DNA from: Reyranella sp.
Lineage (GTDB): Bacteria > Pseudomonadota > Alphaproteobacteria > Reyranellales > Reyranellaceae
Reading direction: 5' to 3'
Assembly: GCF_004297265.1 (NCBI RefSeq)
Contig: NZ_SCUT01000054.1
Coordinates: 124,001-188,000, forward strand
Length of the DNA stretch: 64,000 nt
The notes under the pieces: model-generated
The model's database searches: none
What the model saw: the letters and a program-made list of their open reading frames with translations, nothing else
What the model was told of the DNA's origin: nothing
Translations under genes and position numbers: made by a program
Shown: piece by piece, positions 1 to 9,476 of the stretch
Layout: each line of letters starts with the position of its first letter
How positions within the stretch are numbered: the first letter of the stretch is position 1

Positions 1-59
1 TCGTCGAGGGCAGGGTCGCAGCCGAAGCGACATTTGCCGCCATGATCCGGGACCGCTGA
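1..59 (+). CDS. 3' end of a FabZ-like (3R)-hydroxyacyl-ACP dehydratase (partial)
   Basis: Only the last 18 codons are present, reading from position 3 to a TGA at 57-59. The tail reads VEGRVAAEATFAAMI followed by RDR. This resembles the C-terminal strand of FabZ (E. coli ends VDGKVVCEATMMCA), the hot-dog dehydratase of type II fatty acid synthesis. A fabZ-lpx cluster near gltA is common in alphaproteobacteria, which supports the call. With so little sequence another hot-dog family member remains possible. Confidence 0.45.
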   Translation, partial: VEGRVAAEATFAAMIRDR

Positions 60-83
60 CCGCCAACGAGCAGGGAGGGGATG

Positions 84-494
84 ATGCCCGATACCCAGTC
101 CAATTTCCGTATGCTGCACACGATGATCCGCGTCATGGATCTCGACAAGTCTCTTGCCTTCTACACCGGCCCGATGGGCATGAAGCTGCTGCGCAAGCGC
201 GACGTGCCGGACGGCAAGTACAGCCTGGCATTCGTGGGCTATGGCGACGAGCCGGAGCACTGCGTCGTCGAACTGACCCACAATTGGGACCAGGCGAAGC
301 CGTACGAACTCGGCACCGGCTTCGGCCATCTCGCGATCGGAGTGCCTGACGTCTACAAGCTCTGCGAGGATGTCACGAAGGCCGGTGGCAAGGTCACCCG
401 TCCCGCCGGTCCCGTGAAGTTCGGCACGACCGTCATCGCTTTCGTCGAAGATCCGGACGGCTACAAGATCGAGCTGATCGAGAGGAAGGGCTGA
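84..494 (+). CDS. gloA: Lactoylglutathione lyase (glyoxalase I)
   Basis: Converts the methylglyoxal-glutathione hemithioacetal to S-lactoylglutathione in the cytoplasm. The 136-residue length is that of the Ni-dependent E. coli-type enzyme. The four metal ligands are all visible: H12 (MLHTMIRV), E63 (CVVELTHNW), H82 (GFGHLAIGV) and E130 (GYKIELIE), spaced as in E. coli H5/E56/H74/E122. Two ATGs are adjacent at 81 and 84. The GGAGG at 74-78 is 2 nt from the first and 5 nt from the second, so 84 is preferred. It follows the FabZ-like gene by about 24 nt and may be co-transcribed with it. Confidence 0.93.
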   Translation: MPDTQSNFRMLHTMIRVMDLDKSLAFYTGPMGMKLLRKRDVPDGKYSLAFVGYGDEPEHCVVELTHNWDQAKPYELGTGFGHLAIGVPDVYKLCEDVTKAGGKVTRPAGPVKFGTTVIAFVEDPDGYKIELIERKG

Positions 495-515
495 GGGCTG
501 AGCGAAGCTCAGCCC
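495..515 (+). terminator. Stem-loop directly after gloA
   Basis: GGGCTGAG-CGAAG-CTCAGCCC is a perfect 8-bp stem with a 5-nt loop that begins at the base after the gloA stop codon. No T-run follows, so it may be a 3'-end stabilising hairpin or part of a Rho-dependent end instead of a classical intrinsic terminator. Confidence 0.4.
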
Positions 516-591
516 CGGGAGCGACAGGACATTGCCGGAGGCAGTGTCCGAGAGCGCCAAAGGCAGAACGACCACACGAATCTCAAGCCAC

Positions 592-616
592 AAAAAAGGC
601 CCGCATCGCGGGCCTT
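592..616 (-). terminator. Rho-independent terminator of the gltA transcript
   Basis: AAGGCCCGC-ATC-GCGGGCCTT at 596-616 is a perfect 9-bp stem with a 3-nt loop. The plus strand has a run of six A at 592-597, which is a U-run on the minus-strand transcript. It lies 23 bases past the stop of the 67-residue gene downstream of gltA, so it ends the gltA operon. Confidence 0.8.
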
Positions 617-638
617 AAATCGTTCGGACCACCCGGTC

Positions 639-842
639 CTAGAAGAACCGCCAGTTCGCGGCCATCAGGGCCAGCGCCGCGCCGGCAAGCCCGGCGAGGA
701 GAACCCACGTCCGCACGCCGCGGCGACGGAAATTGTCATTGGCAGGACGGCCCACCCGCACGATGCGCGGCTGGACCCTCGGTGTCTGGGTGGCCGCCCA
801 GGATGTTTCCCCCTGGCGCGGCCCGAACGATGATCTTGCCAT
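639..842 (-). CDS. Small single-pass membrane protein of unknown function
   Basis: A 67-residue protein with a basic, polar first half (RIVRVGRPANDNFRRRG) and one hydrophobic helix at about residues 46-62 (VLLAGLAGAALALMAA) ending NWRFF, so it is probably a tail-anchored inner-membrane protein. The start is supported by GGGAGGGAAG upstream. It follows gltA by 31 nt on the same strand and precedes a strong terminator, so it should be the last gene of the gltA transcript. No family is recognised. The GC-rich context means the call rests mainly on the RBS, position and hydrophobic helix. Confidence 0.6.
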   Translation of the reverse strand: MARSSFGPRQGETSWAATQTPRVQPRIVRVGRPANDNFRRRGVRTWVLLAGLAGAALALMAANWRFF

Positions 843-873
843 GTGCTTCTCGCTTCCCTCCCGGACAGCGATT

Positions 874-2172
874 TCAGCCCCGCATGTGGAGTGGCTTGTA
901 GGGGCGCTCGGTCTGGCCGTTGTAGAGCTGGCGGGGACGACCGATCTTCTGGTCGGGATCCTCGATCATCTCGTTCCACTGCGAAATCCAGCCGACCGTG
1001 CGCGCCACCGCGAAGAGAACGGTGAACATCGACGTCGGGATGCCGATCGCGCGGAAAATGATGCCCGAGTAGAAGTCGACGTTCGGGTAGAGCTTCTTGG
1101 AGACGAAGTAGTCGTCCTTCAGCGCGATCTGCTCCATTTCCATGGCCAGCTCGAGCAGCGGGTCGTGGGTTATGCCGAGCGAGGTCAGGACCTCATGGCA
1201 GGTCTGGCGCATCACCTTGGCGCGCGGATCGTAGTTCTTGTAGACGCGATGGCCGAAGCCCATCAGGCGGGTGTGGTCGGCCTTGTCCTTAACGCGGGAC
1301 AGGAAACCCGGGATGTTCTGCTTGCCGCCGATCTCGTGCAGCATGTTGATGACGGCCTCGTTGGCGCCACCATGGCTCGGGCCCCACAGCGAGGCGATGC
1401 CAGCGGCGATGCAGGCGAACGGGTTGGCGCCCGACGAGCCGGCGAGGCGGACCGTCGAGGTCGAGGCATTCTGCTCGTGGTCGGCATGGAGCATGAGGAT
1501 GCGATCCATCGCCTTCTCGACGATCGGGTTGACCTCGTACTCCTCGGCCGGAACGGAGAACATCATGCGCAGGAAGTTGGCGGCATAGGAGAGGTCGTTG
1601 CGCGGATACACGAACGGCTGACCGACCGAATACTTGTAGGCCATCGCCGCGATGGTCGGCATCTTGGCGACCAGGCGGTAGGAGGCGACCATCCGCTGGT
1701 GCGGATCGTGGATATCGAGCGAGTCGTGATAGAAGGCGGAGAGGGCGCCGACGACACCACAGCAGATCGCCATCGGATGGGCGTCGCGGCGGAAGCCGCG
1801 ATAGAACTGGCTCAGCTGCTCATGAACCATCGTGTGGTTCGTGATGTCGCGAACGAACTTGTCCTTCTGAGCCTTGTTCGGCAGATCACCCTTCATCAGC
1901 AGGTAGGCGACTTCCATGAAGTCGCTCTGCTCGGCGAGTTCGGCGATGTTGTAGCCTCGATGGAGCAGGAGGCCCTCGTCGCCGTCGATGTAGGTGATCT
2001 TTGAGCCGCACGAGCCGGTCGAGGTGAAGCCCGGATCGTAGGTGAACATGCCGGAGTCGCCGTAGAACTTGCGAACGTCCACCAGGCGCGGTCCGAGTGT
2101 GCCGTGGATGATCGGCATCTCGTAGGTTTTGCCGGTTTCGTTGTCGGTCAGCGTCGCGGTCGATTTGGCCAT
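874..2172 (-). CDS. gltA: Citrate synthase
   Basis: Condenses oxaloacetate and acetyl-CoA to citrate, the entry step of the TCA cycle. The 432-residue length matches the type II hexameric enzyme. Catalytic residues are visible: H267 in GPSHGGANEA, H308 in the signature GFGHRVYKNYDPRAK, and D366 in NVDFYSGI, close to E. coli H264/H305/D362. A longer in-frame extension to 2250 exists, but MAKSTATLTD at 2172 matches the usual alphaproteobacterial N-terminus and has AAAAGAG upstream. gltA beside gltX and comEC is typical of the group. Confidence 0.97.
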   Translation of the reverse strand: MAKSTATLTDNETGKTYEMPIIHGTLGPRLVDVRKFYGDSGMFTYDPGFTSTGSCGSKITYIDGDEGLLLHRGYNIAELAEQSDFMEVAYLLMKGDLPNKAQKDKFVRDITNHTMVHEQLSQFYRGFRRDAHPMAICCGVVGALSAFYHDSLDIHDPHQRMVASYRLVAKMPTIAAMAYKYSVGQPFVYPRNDLSYAANFLRMMFSVPAEEYEVNPIVEKAMDRILMLHADHEQNASTSTVRLAGSSGANPFACIAAGIASLWGPSHGGANEAVINMLHEIGGKQNIPGFLSRVKDKADHTRLMGFGHRVYKNYDPRAKVMRQTCHEVLTSLGITHDPLLELAMEMEQIALKDDYFVSKKLYPNVDFYSGIIFRAIGIPTSMFTVLFAVARTVGWISQWNEMIEDPDQKIGRPRQLYNGQTERPYKPLHMRG

Positions 2173-2293
2173 CGGGTGAACTCTTTTCCAGGCTCGATTC
2201 AAGCAAGGCGCGCGCACCCCGCAGGATGCCGTTCGCCGGTTCGGCGGCACCCTAACAAGCCCCTAAAGAAGGCGCAATTGAACAGCCGGGCGG

Positions 2294-3193
2294 CTATTTC
2301 GCGAGGCGTAGAAAACGCCTGATCCGGCCGTCGATCGCGGTCAGCGAGAGGCCGATCAGGGTCATGCCCGCGAAGTGCCGCGGCGCCAGCCGCTCGCCCA
2401 GAACCAGGGCGCCGAGCAGGATCGCAGTGACCGGTATCAGGAACGTAACCAGTAGAAGGTTCGTCGCACCGGCGACTGCAAGAATGCGGAAATACAGGAC
2501 GTATGCGAGGGCGGTCGAGAGGAGCGCCAGGCTTGCGAGCGCAGCCAATGTCGTCGCACCGGGCGGGGCCGGAAGCAGCCATGGCCGGTCGACGATCAGC
2601 ATGACCGGCAGAATCAACATGGCGCTCGCTGTGACCTGTCCGGCTGCCGCCTCGAGAGGCGCCACGCCCATCGTCGCGAAGCGCCGGCCGTAGACACCGG
2701 CGAAGGCGTAGGAGAGGGCGGCGCCGAGGCAGGCGATCTGGCCCGCGATCCCCCGGCTGCTGCCGATCGCCTCCGGTCCCATGAGCACCGCGACGCCGCC
2801 GATCCCGATCACGAGCGCGGCGAGCTTCAGGCCGCCGATCCGTTCGTCATGGGCGATGAAATGCGCAACGAGCAGGGTGAAGAGCGGCGTCGTCGCGTTG
2901 AGGATCGACGCGAGCCCGGACTCGATCTGCGTCTGCCCCCAGAAAATGAGGCCGAACGGGATGAGGTTGTTCAGGAACCCCATGGCCGCGTAGCAGCGGA
3001 ACGGCGCCTCGGCCCGGAACAGATTTCTGCCCGTCGCGGCGAGTGCGAGATTGAGCGCCAGCGCGGCGAGCGCCACGCGGCAGAACACCACCGTGAGCGG
3101 CGCCAGTTCGGCCAGAGCCACCTTGGCGAAGAAGAACGAGCCGCCCCACAGGACGGACAACGACAGCAACCAGATCCAGATCCGCAAGCTCAT
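2294..3193 (-). CDS. EamA/DMT-family permease
   Basis: A 299-residue polytopic membrane protein with about ten hydrophobic helices arranged as two EamA repeats, roughly residues 5-135 and 150-290. The first begins IWIWLLSLSVLWGGSFFFAK, typical of 10-TMS drug/metabolite transporters of the RhaT/YdcZ class. The substrate cannot be told from sequence; metabolite or amino-acid efflux is usual for the family. It sits between glnS and gltA on the same strand, about 80 nt after glnS and 120 nt before gltA, and looks like an insertion into the conserved gltX-gltA neighbourhood. Confidence 0.85.
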   Translation of the reverse strand: MSLRIWIWLLSLSVLWGGSFFFAKVALAELAPLTVVFCRVALAALALNLALAATGRNLFRAEAPFRCYAAMGFLNNLIPFGLIFWGQTQIESGLASILNATTPLFTLLVAHFIAHDERIGGLKLAALVIGIGGVAVLMGPEAIGSSRGIAGQIACLGAALSYAFAGVYGRRFATMGVAPLEAAAGQVTASAMLILPVMLIVDRPWLLPAPPGATTLAALASLALLSTALAYVLYFRILAVAGATNLLLVTFLIPVTAILLGALVLGERLAPRHFAGMTLIGLSLTAIDGRIRRFLRLAK

Positions 3194-3275
3194 GACGGCA
3201 GCCTGCCGGTCGGACGGCGGCTGATCTATCCGGCGGCCGCCAGCAATCGCGCTTCGTCCCGCGGCAGCGCTACTC

Positions 3276-4973
<1,698 letters not shown>

Positions 4974-4987
4974 TACCTGTCTCCCGT

Positions 4988-6391
4988 TCAAGCGGCGGCC
5001 GCCAGCAAACGAACCTTGCTCTCGGCGGGCCCCAGCACGGCCAGCACTTCGAAGATGCCGGGCGAGGCGGTCGAGCCGGTCAGCGCGACGCGGAGCGGCT
5101 GGGCGACCTGGCCGAGCTTCAGCCCGTTCGCCTCGGCGAACTCACGCACGGCTTCTTCGAGCGCCTTTTCGCTCCAGTCGCTCGCCTGCGGCTCCAGCGC
5201 CGGCGCGAGCTTCGCCATCACGGCACGGGCGTCGGGTGTCAGCAGCGCCCGGGCCTTGTCGTCGGCGATCGGCGGCGCGCCAGCGCGGGCGTAGAAGACA
5301 AGACTGTCCGCGAGTTCGATCAGGGTGCGCGCGCGCTGCTTCACGCCGGAGAGGCCGCGCACGATGCGCTCGCGGCCAGCGGCATCGACGGTGCCGAGCT
5401 TCTCCTCGATGCGCGGCAGCACCAGCGGCAGCAGCTCGGCGTCCGGCGTTTCGCGAAGGTAATGCGCGTTGAGATTGGTCAGCTTCGCCATGTCGAAACG
5501 CGAGGCCGAGCGGCCGACGCCGTCGAGGTCGAACCATTCGATCGCCTGCGCCGTCGAGATGATCTCGTCGTCGCCGTGGCCCCAGCCCAGCCGCAGCAGG
5601 TAGTTGCGCAGCGCGGCCGGCAGGAAGCCCATGTCGCGATAGGCATCGACGCCCAGCGCGCCGTGACGCTTGCTGAGCTTGGCGCCGTCGGGTCCGTGGA
5701 TCAGCGGGATATGGGCATAGACCGGCTCGGGCCATCCCATGGCGCGGATGATCTGCAGCTGGCGGAAGGCGTTGTTCAGATGATCGTCGCCGCGGATCAC
5801 GTGCGTGACACCCATGTCGTGGTCATCGACGACGACGGCCAGCATGTAGGTCGGCGTGCCGTCGGCGCGCAGCAGGATCATGTCGTCGAGCTGCGCGTTC
5901 TCGACCGTGACCTCGCCCTGCACGGCGTCCTTGATGACCGTCTGGCCGATCTGCGGCGCCTTCAGGCGCACGACCGGCATCACGCCGGCGGGTGCTTCCT
6001 TCGGGTCGCGCTCGCGCCAGCGGCCGTCGTAGCGCATGGGCTTGCCGGCGGCCTTCTGTGCCGCCCGCATCTCGTCGAGCTCCTGCGGCGAGGCATAGCA
6101 GTGATAGGCGTGCCCCTTGGCCAGCATCTCCAGCGCGACCTCGGCATGGCGGGCGGCGCGCGAGAACTGGTAGGTGACCTCACCGTCCCACGGCAGGCCG
6201 AGCCACGACAGGCCGTCCAGGATCGCGGCGATCGCCGGCTCGGTCGAGCGTGCGCGGTCGGTATCCTCGATGCGCAGCAGGTACTTTCCGCCGTGATGCC
6301 TGGCGAACAGCCAGTTGAACAGGGCCGTGCGGGCGCCGCCGATGTGCAGGTAGCCGGTGGGCGAGGGGGCGAAGCGGGTAACGACGGTCAT
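4988..6391 (-). CDS. gltX: Glutamate--tRNA ligase
   Basis: Charges tRNA-Glu. The 467-residue class I synthetase has FAPSPTGYLHIGG (HIGH motif at 16-19) and KLSKRHGA (KMSKS motif, 238-242), followed by the helical anticodon-binding domain. The start has no good upstream alternative, and the N-terminus MTVVTRFAPSPTG is canonical. It is divergent from comEC across 84 nt and directly upstream of glnS. Because glnS is present, this GluRS may be of the discriminating type, but that cannot be read from sequence alone. Confidence 0.96.
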   Translation of the reverse strand: MTVVTRFAPSPTGYLHIGGARTALFNWLFARHHGGKYLLRIEDTDRARSTEPAIAAILDGLSWLGLPWDGEVTYQFSRAARHAEVALEMLAKGHAYHCYASPQELDEMRAAQKAAGKPMRYDGRWRERDPKEAPAGVMPVVRLKAPQIGQTVIKDAVQGEVTVENAQLDDMILLRADGTPTYMLAVVVDDHDMGVTHVIRGDDHLNNAFRQLQIIRAMGWPEPVYAHIPLIHGPDGAKLSKRHGALGVDAYRDMGFLPAALRNYLLRLGWGHGDDEIISTAQAIEWFDLDGVGRSASRFDMAKLTNLNAHYLRETPDAELLPLVLPRIEEKLGTVDAAGRERIVRGLSGVKQRARTLIELADSLVFYARAGAPPIADDKARALLTPDARAVMAKLAPALEPQASDWSEKALEEAVREFAEANGLKLGQVAQPLRVALTGSTASPGIFEVLAVLGPAESKVRLLAAAA

Positions 6392-6475
6392 CGGCCTGGG
6401 ATCATGCTCGGTAAGCGCGGGTTTTGCCGCATTTTGGGCGGAAAAGCGCGCCGTAGGTAGGGGAGCGTCCGGTTA

Positions 6476-8605
6476 GTGTCAAACCTGCGCGCCTGGATCC
6501 TCGAACAACTGGACGCCGAGCGCGGCCGGTGGGTGCTGTGGCTCCCCGTGGCGCTCGGTTTGGGCATCGCCATCTACTACGAGCTGCCGAGCGAGCCGGC
6601 CCTCTGGCTGGGCCCGGCACTGGCGGCGGGATCTTTGGTCATCGCTGTCTTCGCGCCGGCCGGCAGTCCCGCGCGCGCCTTGGCCATCGGCGCCGTCGCT
6701 GCCTCGTCCGGCCTCGGACTCGTGGCCTGGCGTACCGCCAGCCTCACCGCGCCGACGCTGACCCGGCCGCTGTTCAGCCTCAACGTCGAGGGCAGGGTCG
6801 CCGACATCCAGCGTCTGCCCGAGGGTGTTCGGGTCGTGCTCGAAGCCGTCCGTCTGAAGGGCAACGGCGTGCCGCCACCCGAGCTGATGCCGGCGAAGGT
6901 TCGCGTGACCTTGAACCGCGGGGCACCGCCGCTGGTGATCGGGGACCGCCTGCTCGTTCTCGCGAACCTGTCGCCGCCGGCCGGTCCCGCGGCGCCCGGC
7001 GCCTTCGATTTCCAGAGGGTCGCCTGGTATCAGCAGCTCGGCGCGGTCGGCTACGCGCTCGCGCCGGCAACCGTGATCGAACGCGGCAGGCCCGACGGGT
7101 TCGTGCGCACGATCGACTCGCTGCGTGCCGACCTCGCCGCCCGCATCCTTCATGTCCTGCCGGGCCCGGCGGGCGGCGTGGTCGCCTCGTTGCTGGTCGG
7201 CGAGCAGACGGCGGTCGACAAGGACGTGGCGCAGGCCATGCGCGATTCCGGCCTGGCGCATATCCTGTCGATCTCCGGACTGCACATCGTCTTTGCAGTC
7301 GGCCTCGTGATGGGCCTCGTGCGCTACGGCATCGCGCTCATCCCTCCGCTCGCCCTTCGCATCGATGCCAAGAAGGTGGCGGCCGTGCTCGCGCTGATGG
7401 CCGCGATCTTCTACACGGCACTGGCGGGGGCGCCGGTGCCGGCGCAACGCGCGTGCGCCATGGCCGCCTTTGCGCTGCTCGCCATCCTGCTCGACCGTAC
7501 GGCGCTGTCGCTGCGCCTCGTCGCCTGGTCCGCCGTCATCGTGCTCGTCATCGCGCCGGAATCGCTGACCGGTGCGTCCTTCCAGATGTCGTTCGCGGCC
7601 GTCGTCGCGCTGATCGCGGGCTGGGAATCGGCGGCACCCTGGCGCCGTCGCCTGCACGAGCGGGCCGAAATCTCCCGCCACCGCTGGATATGGCGGCTCG
7701 CGGCCGCGCTGGGCGCAAGCCTGATCACGACGCTGATCGCCTCGATCGCGACGGGCGCCTTCGCCGCCTATCACTTCAACCGCCTGTCGCTGCTCGGCGT
7801 CGTCGCCAACCTGCTGGGAGTTCCCCTGACAGGCTTCTGGATCATGCCCTGGGGCCTGCTCGCCATGCTGCTGATGCCGTTCGGGCTGGAGGCCGTGGCG
7901 CTGGTGCCGATGGGCTGGGGGGTCGACGGCCTGAACGCCATCGCCTTCCATGTCGCGGCGTGGCCCGATGCCGCGATGCTGGTGCCGTCGCTGCCCGGCA
8001 CCAGCCTGTGGCTGTTGACCGTCGGGGGCCTGTGGCTCTGCCTCTGGCGGCGCCGATGGCGCTATGCCGGAATCCCGGTCGCAGCGATCGGCCTGATGCT
8101 GGGGCCGCCGCCGGCGCCTGACCTGCTGATGAGCGAGGACGGCCGCGTGCTGGGCCTGCGCGACGAGCGCGGCGTGGTGCATGTCGCCTCGGCCCGCGTG
8201 GATCGCTACGTAACCGACGCCTGGGCGCGCCGGCAGGGGCAGGAGGGGGCAAGGCGCTGGACCGTGAGCGCCGACGAGCAGGCGTCCGGCCTGGGCTGCA
8301 ACACCGGCCTCTGCCGATGGCGCAAGGGACCGTGGCGCGTCGCGCTGGTGAGTGACGAGAAACGCCTGGCCGAAGCCTGCGGCTCGGCCGACATCGTGCT
8401 GTCGACCGTCGATGCCCAGGCGCGCTGTCGCGGGCCGCGGCTGGTGATCGACCGGCGCGATGCCTGGAAGGACGGCGCCCACGCTTTGTGGCTCGACGAT
8501 CTCGGTGTGCGACGCGAAACCGCCAACGCCCGTCGCGGCGACCGGCCCTGGGTCCCCAACAGCTCGATGCGGCAGACAGCGCCGGTCAAGGCACCCGGCG
8601 CCTGA
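6476..8605 (+). CDS. comEC: ComEC/Rec2-family DNA-uptake channel protein
   Basis: Inner-membrane channel thought to carry single-stranded DNA into the cytoplasm. The 709-residue protein has an N-terminal DUF4131-type region (about 20-190, hydrophobic helices then a soluble OB-like part with VEGRVADIQRLPEGVRVV). The Competence domain (about 230-500) carries the hallmark GLAHILSISGLHI. A short C-terminal soluble tail lacks an obvious metallo-beta-lactamase HxHxDH. Translation starts at GTG 6476. Its position beside lexA and gltX is conserved in alphaproteobacteria, where it often exists without a full competence pilus system. Confidence 0.9.
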   Translation: MSNLRAWILEQLDAERGRWVLWLPVALGLGIAIYYELPSEPALWLGPALAAGSLVIAVFAPAGSPARALAIGAVAASSGLGLVAWRTASLTAPTLTRPLFSLNVEGRVADIQRLPEGVRVVLEAVRLKGNGVPPPELMPAKVRVTLNRGAPPLVIGDRLLVLANLSPPAGPAAPGAFDFQRVAWYQQLGAVGYALAPATVIERGRPDGFVRTIDSLRADLAARILHVLPGPAGGVVASLLVGEQTAVDKDVAQAMRDSGLAHILSISGLHIVFAVGLVMGLVRYGIALIPPLALRIDAKKVAAVLALMAAIFYTALAGAPVPAQRACAMAAFALLAILLDRTALSLRLVAWSAVIVLVIAPESLTGASFQMSFAAVVALIAGWESAAPWRRRLHERAEISRHRWIWRLAAALGASLITTLIASIATGAFAAYHFNRLSLLGVVANLLGVPLTGFWIMPWGLLAMLLMPFGLEAVALVPMGWGVDGLNAIAFHVAAWPDAAMLVPSLPGTSLWLLTVGGLWLCLWRRRWRYAGIPVAAIGLMLGPPPAPDLLMSEDGRVLGLRDERGVVHVASARVDRYVTDAWARRQGQEGARRWTVSADEQASGLGCNTGLCRWRKGPWRVALVSDEKRLAEACGSADIVLSTVDAQARCRGPRLVIDRRDAWKDGAHALWLDDLGVRRETANARRGDRPWVPNSSMRQTAPVKAPGA

Positions 8606-8607
8606 GA

Positions 8608-9357
8608 TCAGTGATAGCGCCGGTAGAGGCCGGCGAGGCGGCCCTGGATCTTTACCCGGTCGGGCCCGAAGATGCGGGTCTCGTAGGCGGCATTGGCGGG
8701 TTCGAGGGCGATCGAAGCACCCTTCTTGCGCAGCCGCTTCAGGGTCGCCTCGGTATCGTCGATCAGCGCGACGACGATCTCGCCGGACTCGGCAGTGTCT
8801 GAACTCTTGATGATGGCGATGTCACCGTTCTGGATTCCGGCCTCGATCATCGAGTCGCCCTGGACTTCGAGACAGTAGTGGGCGCCGGAGCCCAGCAGCG
8901 AGACGGGCACGTCGACGGTCGTCGAATTGTCGCGCAGTGCCTCGATCGGCGTACCTGCGGCAATCCGGCCGTAGAGGGGAAGGCTGAGCGCCTGCGCTTC
9001 GTTGGCGGCCTGGATGGCGCCGGCGAGCGGCACGCGATCGGCGCGCACGATCTGGGGCACGAAGCCCTCGCGGCCTTCGGAGAAGCCCGCGCGGCGAGCC
9101 TCGGCGAGCAACGGGGTGACATTGGGTGCAGGCAGGGCGGCGCTCTCGGGCAGCTTCACGACCTGCAGTGCGCGCGCACGATGCGGCAGGCGGCGCAGGA
9201 AGCCACGCTCCTCGAGGCCGGTGATCAGGCGGTGGATACCGGACTTCGACTTCAGCCGCAGCGCTTCCTTCATCTCGTCGAAGGAGGGCGACACGCCATC
9301 GTCGTTGAGCCGCTTGTTGATGAACAGGAGCAGTTCGTTTTGCTTGCGGGTTAGCAC
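8608..9357 (-). CDS. lexA: LexA SOS repressor
   Basis: Represses DNA-damage genes and self-cleaves when RecA filaments form. The 249-residue protein has an N-terminal winged helix (LTRKQNELLLFINKRLNDDG) and a C-terminal S24 protease domain. The A134-G135 cleavage site lies in GRIAAGTP; the dyad is S169 (EVQGDSM) and K207 (EATLKRL). The linker between domains is long (about residues 75-125). GTG at 9357 is chosen because LTRKQ is the conserved start and GGGGAGAAG precedes it. Stop codons of lexA and convergent comEC are 2 nt apart. Two operator-like sequences lie upstream. Confidence 0.96.
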   Translation of the reverse strand: MLTRKQNELLLFINKRLNDDGVSPSFDEMKEALRLKSKSGIHRLITGLEERGFLRRLPHRARALQVVKLPESAALPAPNVTPLLAEARRAGFSEGREGFVPQIVRADRVPLAGAIQAANEAQALSLPLYGRIAAGTPIEALRDNSTTVDVPVSLLGSGAHYCLEVQGDSMIEAGIQNGDIAIIKSSDTAESGEIVVALIDDTEATLKRLRKKGASIALEPANAAYETRIFGPDRVKIQGRLAGLYRRYH

Positions 9358-9389
9358 CGTCTTCTCCCCAGAACGCCTACCGGATTTAG

Positions 9390-9404
9390 GAACAAATCCT
9401 GAAA
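9390..9404 (-). promoter_or_regulatory. Second, imperfect LexA operator
   Basis: On the plus strand this reads GAAC-AAATCCT-GAAA. One half-site is perfect and the other differs at one base from the alphaproteobacterial GAAC-N7-GAAC. It lies between the perfect box at 9415-9429 and the lexA start, 33 nt upstream of the GTG. It would be a second autoregulatory site. Confidence 0.45.
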
Positions 9405-9414
9405 CCCGGCACAT

Positions 9415-9429
9415 GTTCTAGTTTGGTTC
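9415..9429 (-). promoter_or_regulatory. LexA operator (SOS box), GTTC-N7-GTTC
   Basis: GTTC-TAGTTTG-GTTC is an exact match to the direct-repeat SOS box used by alphaproteobacterial LexA. It lies 58-72 nt upstream of the lexA GTG, in the gap after moeA, so lexA should have its own damage-inducible promoter and autoregulation although moeA precedes it on the same strand. Confidence 0.85.
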
Positions 9430-9476
9430 CGCCTTCCGGTCAAGTTATCCCGAGGAGAAGTGGGGAAAATGCAGGA

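Noticed and set aside
733..2004. 423-codon plus-strand frame opposite gltA
   Set aside because: Opposite strand of an unmistakable citrate synthase. No recognisable domain.
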